The notes under the pieces are model-generated. The model worked only from the letters and a program-made list of their open reading frames with translations. It had not been told where the DNA came from and did no database searches. 64,000 nucleotides of DNA. It comes from Anseranas semipalmata. Lineage: Eukaryota > Chordata > Aves > Anseriformes > Anseranatidae. The stretch covers positions 898,969 through 962,968 of the forward strand of contig VXAA01003401.1 in the NCBI GenBank assembly GCA_013399115.1, in the 5' to 3' direction. A program made the position numbers and the translations under genes. Below, piece after piece: positions 61,001-64,000 of this stretch (positions are counted from its first letter, which is position 1; each line of letters begins with the position of its first letter).

Positions 61001-64000
61001 CAACAAAAAATCCAAAGTAAACTCAAGTTGTGAGAATTCCTGAGAAGTCAAGATGTTATCAAGGTTTGTTAATAACACAGATTATGGAAAACATGAATTC
61101 AAGCCCTCTGTGTGCTTAGACATGATATTTATAGTATAGCTGGATACTAAAGTAAAGAACATATCTTTTAATTAGCTAGAAGAGTTGAGCAGAAATGGCA
61201 TCAAACTTGAGCTATATGTGAAAAAAAATCTTTCTTGCCCTTTCCATATAGGTTCACTTCAAATTAAATTAGTTGTTTCCTGTTTGAACCCTAAAAGTCC
61301 AGTAGACTTCAAAGATGCCTTTGTTATTGATACCACTCAGAATGGGGATTGGATGGAAGATCAAGTGGAAAAATGGTATTTCTTACTGTAGTAATATAGT
61401 GTGGCAACATGGCAGATTCCATTCATGGCTGTCATAGAATCACTTTAAACTTTGCAGTTCCTTTGTTTCGATCTCCCTGTTTCAGGCTTAACTTATGGCT
61501 ACCTATTTCTTTTGATTGTTTTATAAAAAATATATGTATATAAATAAATATATATAATCATCGGATTGTTCAATTTTCATCAGTGTTCTACAATAGCATA
61601 AGCGTAATTGTTATTTTTTTATACATCAGCAATTCAGTTACTGATTATGATACACTTTGTTGCTTCGTGTTACCTGCTTTTGTAGTTAACTATTAAGCTG
61701 CCTGCTGGCTCATTCTTATGTTTATACATCTTTGTTTAGCTGTAGTTAAGCTAATACTAATGTGCTTCAATATTACATTAATAACGTAAATAAAATACAT
61801 TAATAACTTTTGTGATTACATATACAGATAGACTTGAGGTACATCAAATACTTGAAGGCTCAGAGTATTATCCTGCTCTTCCACCCATTCCAATTCTCTC
61901 AGCAGACTTCATTGAAAATAATGTTTTGTTTTCAGATGAACTTCTAATGCATATTTAGCCAAAATTTGATGTACATTCATGGAGCGAGAACAATTTAAGG
62001 AAGGTTTTGCTGTTTCTGTGATATACATAGAACCTGCTTAGATATTAACAGCAGTGCAAATGTAATTTCTCAGTGTATAGCTGGGTGCGTGCGTATGTTT
62101 TTTTAATACTTACTGCATTCAAATTCAGGACAACATGGGTCTTTTGTTGGTAGTACAGGTGTGGAAACAAATCCTATCTCACAAATTGGTGTCTGAGCTG
62201 TTTGGCATGGGAGTGGCTGACATTGCACAGTAGTAGTGAGTGGGTCACAGACACAGTCCTGGCACTCACTCGTCCATTTCTCTCCAGGCTGAAAATACAT
62301 AAATGATTTATTCTTAAGTATTCTTTTAATCTAGTTATTCTGGGTCAACTTGAGTTAGACTCTCAAGATTGGTTAAGAATTTCAGATAAGACATTTGTTA
62401 GCATATGATTTCAGGCCTTAAGAGCAGGCAAGCTGAGAACAATCACAGAATTGTCTCTGTGTAGAAGGAAGGACATTCTAACATTTATGTAGCTGGTCTA
62501 CTTATTGCCATTGACATTAGAATCTTTTATTTAAAAAAGTCTCTGCCATGGTATTAGTAAGCTTTTCCATCTCTAGAGGATTTAAAAGCCTGGTGGTGCC
62601 AGTTTGAATTATGCACTATAAGGCCATTTGCAACATGACCAACTTTGTTATTGAAATACATGCAAGTTGATTTGAATTGGCTAATAGAGGACAGACATTG
62701 GGCTGTTTTTGCAAAGGTGATATATTAGAAAAAATGAGGGGAACCACCTTTCGTGGAGGGTTGATATCAGTACAGTTTCTTTCTACTGTAGTTGTGAGGG
62801 ATGTTGCTGTTGTTGGTGAGATAGAAGAAAATACACGTTCTGTGGATGTGGAGGCTTGTGTTGTAGTTTCTGAAGTTAAAGGAGTCGTTGAAGGACATGG
62901 ACCCTGAAATGGGGCAATTTCGCATTCATTGCTGCAAAGTGCATAAAAATGACATCCAGCCTTATCTGTTCTGTTGTAAACAACTTCCCCTGTAGAGGAA
63001 AAATGAAGGAGAAATTAAAAGACCAATGAAAATACTTAGGAAAAAAAAACATTGTGAAAACATGAAGTGTATTAATCTATTAAAAGATCTATGCCCAGAT
63101 GATATTGAGTGGTTATCTGTAATTGAATACACTATTCAGGGCTCATATTGCTTGTGAAAAATTTATAACCATAAAGTAAGAAACTTACCAGGAGAAAAGA
63201 AATTACCAAACACGTGACAAAAACATGGAGTTGTGCTTATTGTAACATATGTACTTGCTTCTGTTGTGAAAGGTGTGGTGAGGGAAGAACTGAAGATTGC
63301 AGAAGTGCTTGTTGTAATGTGGCTTGACTGTGATGTACCAGTTGTAGATACTGTTGAGCAGAAAACATAGTTTAGTTCACAGCACAGGTTTTGGTTCTAA
63401 TACTTGTAACATACTGTAGAAGACTGTTCAACATTTGGGCAAATCACGCCATGTTTGGTTGCATTCCACTATTTGACCCACTTTTGCTAACTGCAGATTG
63501 GGGCAATCTTACAGATCTACACCACGTATCACCTGGGATTTTGTAAAAGTTAAGATCTTCGCCTCCAGTATTTTCAAAGCTTTCAGAGTCACCACTGTTA
63601 TGGTGACTCTGGATAAGCAATATCAAACCATGGCATCCACTAAAACAACACAGTTACAAGTAGCAAAGGGACTTAATACAACAAACAATGGTGTCTGTGA
63701 TAAAAGAAGCACAGATGTAAGAAGAAAATATCACAGAAGATAATTATAGCAATGTTGTCATATAAACATAAATGCTTCTAAACATAACAGAAATACACAA
63801 TGACGTACCTGGGCTGCTTCTTGACGTAAAAATTGTGGGAAAAACAGAGGTGGTGGTAATTGGACTGGTAGAAGAAACAGAGGTTGGAAGAATAACTGTC
63901 GTGCCTACATTTGCTGTCATCGTTGACTGGGGGACGGTGGAGGCAGTAGTAGGTGATGATGGAGTCTGTGTAGCTATGGTGGAGGTTTCTGCAGGAGTGG
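57876..64000 (-). CDS. MUC5B: MUC5B-type gel-forming mucin, C-terminal part (5' end outside the window)
   Basis: Secreted, O-glycosylated mucin that dimerises through its C-terminal cystine knot and forms mucus gels. Eleven minus-strand exons join in phase to 509 residues and a TGA. Order: Thr/Ser/Pro-rich PTS domain (63809-64000 and most of 63189-63350), the module PCFCHVFGNFFSPG joined to E-VVYNRTDKAGCHFYALC, a short PTS linker, a VWC module, a second VWC-like region, a B/C-type linker, and the CTCK knot ending about 20 residues after the last cysteine. The CFC..FFSPGE..YN.TD.AGCHFYA module is what I recall from human MUC5B, and the tail-to-tail position next to TOLLIP agrees. Parts of the knot also resemble MUC5AC, so MUC5AC is the alternative. 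The VWD4-C8-TIL block between linker and VWC is missing. Confidence 0.85.
58368..58479 (-). CDS. MUC5B: Mucin exon: first half of the cystine knot
   Basis: 112 bases with split codons at both ends. TNCKAYSTKTVIRHEDC, then SSEPVELAYCEGTCPGSS. The YCEGTC motif supplies knot cysteines that pair with the CSCC and CQC of the last exon; one cysteine of this region makes the intermolecular bond in mucin dimers. Donor GTGTAAGT. Confidence 0.93.
58887..58932 (-). CDS. MUC5B: Mucin short exon before the knot
   Basis: 46 bases: DEAETTPDGCCKICK plus one base. The GCCKIC motif ends the preceding VWC-like module. Small size and matching phase (0 in, 1 out) fit mucin gene structure. Acceptor TTTCTGCAAAG, donor AAAC|GTAAGT. 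Confidence 0.88.
59265..59387 (-). CDS. MUC5B: Mucin exon: VWC-like linker
   Basis: 123 bases, 41 codons, phase 0: VDDILPLDLCSHYKCEKI, then QFVAVQTKRVCPEFDPTE. It matches the known mucin/VWF segment in which a CxxxxC..K pair is followed by 'xxxxTKxxCP'. Donor CCT|GTAAGT. Confidence 0.92.
59747..59845 (-). CDS. MUC5B: Mucin exon: VWC module end
   Basis: 99 bases, 33 codons, phase 0: GYEYKIEDGECCGKCVEVAC, then a NNT sequon. The GECCGKC motif is the hallmark end of a von Willebrand type C module. Acceptor TGCGAGTAG, donor AAG|GTAAGT. Confidence 0.93.
59952..60074 (-). CDS. MUC5B: Mucin exon: VWC module middle
   Basis: 123 bases, 41 codons, phase 0: IGMSVVIDSCKKCTCSSE to PVQCETSCPL. The CKKCTC pair and the later CxPVxC spacing are typical of VWC modules. 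Acceptor CCTATCTTCCAG, donor CTG|GTGAGT. Confidence 0.93.
60611..60658. repeat. Perfect 24-base tandem duplication in a mucin intron
   Basis: Two adjacent identical copies of a 24-base unit starting TCAGTGCTTATTTC; identity suggests a recent event. Confidence 0.9.
60945..60988 (-). CDS. MUC5B: Mucin short exon: VWC module start
   Basis: 44 bases completing a split lysine, then PIPNICVVNGTVYT, phase 0 out. CxxNGTxY opens the VWC module and carries a glycosylation sequon. Acceptor TTGTTTTTTCAG, donor ACG|GTGAGA. Confidence 0.9.
60989..62113 (-). other. Mucin intron, no further exon seen
   Basis: 1.1 kb, AT-rich, with a TA-rich microsatellite at 61524-61557. I searched both strands for a cysteine-rich frame that could encode the extra VWC-like segment present here in human MUC5B and found none. 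Confidence 0.75.
61524..61557. repeat. (TA)n-rich microsatellite
   Basis: Interrupted TATATA and AAATA units over about 34 bases in a mucin intron. Confidence 0.8.
62114..62288 (-). CDS. MUC5B: Mucin exon: VWC module
   Basis: 175 bases, 58 codons plus one base: PGEKWTSECQDCVCDPLT, then VQCQPLPCQTAQTPICEIGF and DPCCPEFEC. This corresponds to the VWC that follows the D4-C8-TIL assembly in human MUC5B (PGExWxSxCQxCVCD... QCxPLPC... PCCPE). Acceptor TATTTTCAG, donor GCA|GTAAGT. Confidence 0.93.
62289..62747 (-). other. Short mucin intron where VWD4-C8-TIL is expected
   Basis: 459 bases, no N, no cysteine-rich open frame. In human MUC5B and MUC5AC several hundred residues (VWD4, C8, TIL) are encoded between the flanking exons. 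The donor at its start (AAG|GTGGTT) is weak. Confidence 0.8.
62748..62989 (-). CDS. MUC5B: Mucin exon: pre-D4 cysteine module and PTS linker
   Basis: 242 bases, two bases completing a glycine plus 80 codons: EVVYNRTDKAGCHFYALC, then NECEIAPFQGPCPS, a Thr/Ser-rich linker of about 38 residues, and NCTDINPPRK. This module precedes D4 in MUC5-type mucins, where the PPRK/PLRQ sequence leads into the pre-D4 VWC. Acceptor TTTTCCTCTACAG. Confidence 0.92.
63189..63350 (-). CDS. MUC5B: Mucin exon: PTS end and CFC module
   Basis: 162 bases: about 41 residues rich in Ser and Thr, then PCFCHVFGNFFSP and one base of a glycine. The PCFC..FG.FFSPG sequence is the point where the MUC5B mucin domain passes into the C-terminal cysteine-rich part. 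Acceptor TTTTCTGCTCAACAG, donor CTG|GTAAGT. Confidence 0.92.
63809..64000 (-). CDS. MUC5B: Mucin exon: PTS (mucin) domain, continues beyond the window
   Basis: At least 63 residues, dominated by Thr, Ser, Pro and Ala with no cysteine: TPAETSTIATQTPSSPTTAS onward to FTSRSSP. Heavily O-glycosylated region by composition. No tandem repeat unit is evident in the visible part. Donor CCAG|GTACGT, phase 1, matching the next exon. Confidence 0.9.

Noticed and set aside
63498..63743. 81-codon plus-strand frame inside the mucin gene
   Set aside because: Antisense to a mucin intron, no features.

Overview
This is vertebrate nuclear DNA, almost certainly from a bird. It has long introns, one CpG-island promoter and CR1 LINEs of several ages. 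The younger CR1 copies end in the avian 3' signature (agaatcatagaat or its complement). No prokaryotic or organellar gene, tRNA, rRNA or CRISPR array is visible. One unresolved base (N) lies at 19226.

Layout. (1) 1-18700: gene-poor 5' flank of TOLLIP with ancient repeats, a homeodomain-motif-rich AT stretch, one coiled-coil-like open frame of unknown origin (7551-8056) and an old CR1 relic (about 13930-14440). (2) 18770-19580: CpG island and promoter of TOLLIP, with three NRF1 palindromes and a YY1-type site. (3) 19237-46833: TOLLIP on the plus strand. Exons 2-6 are complete, in phase, and encode 263 residues covering the end of the Tom1-binding region, the C2 domain and the CUE domain. Exon 1 is damaged around the N: the donor and last three codons are there, the start codon is not. 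Introns carry CR1 copies in both orientations, including a nested pair. (4) 46834-about 50160: probable TOLLIP 3' UTR with several poly(A) signals and a CR1 tail. (5) 50200-57400: intergenic. (6) 57400-64000: 3' end of a gel-forming mucin on the minus strand, eleven phase-compatible exons (509 residues in the window) from the PTS mucin domain to the terminal cystine knot.

The pair sits tail to tail, as human TOLLIP and MUC5B do at 11p15.5. The mucin's CFC..FG.FFSPGE..YN.TD.AGCHFYA motif also fits MUC5B, so it is called MUC5B-type. TOLLIP is an intracellular adaptor for TLR/IL-1R signalling and ubiquitin-linked trafficking. MUC5B-type mucins are secreted polymers of mucus. They are conserved neighbours, not a known pathway.

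The most notable observation is that the mucin runs from its pre-D4 linker straight into the VWC module. The VWD4-C8-TIL block expected between them is absent, in a 459-base intron without Ns, and the reading frame is kept. It is either a real domain loss or an assembly collapse.
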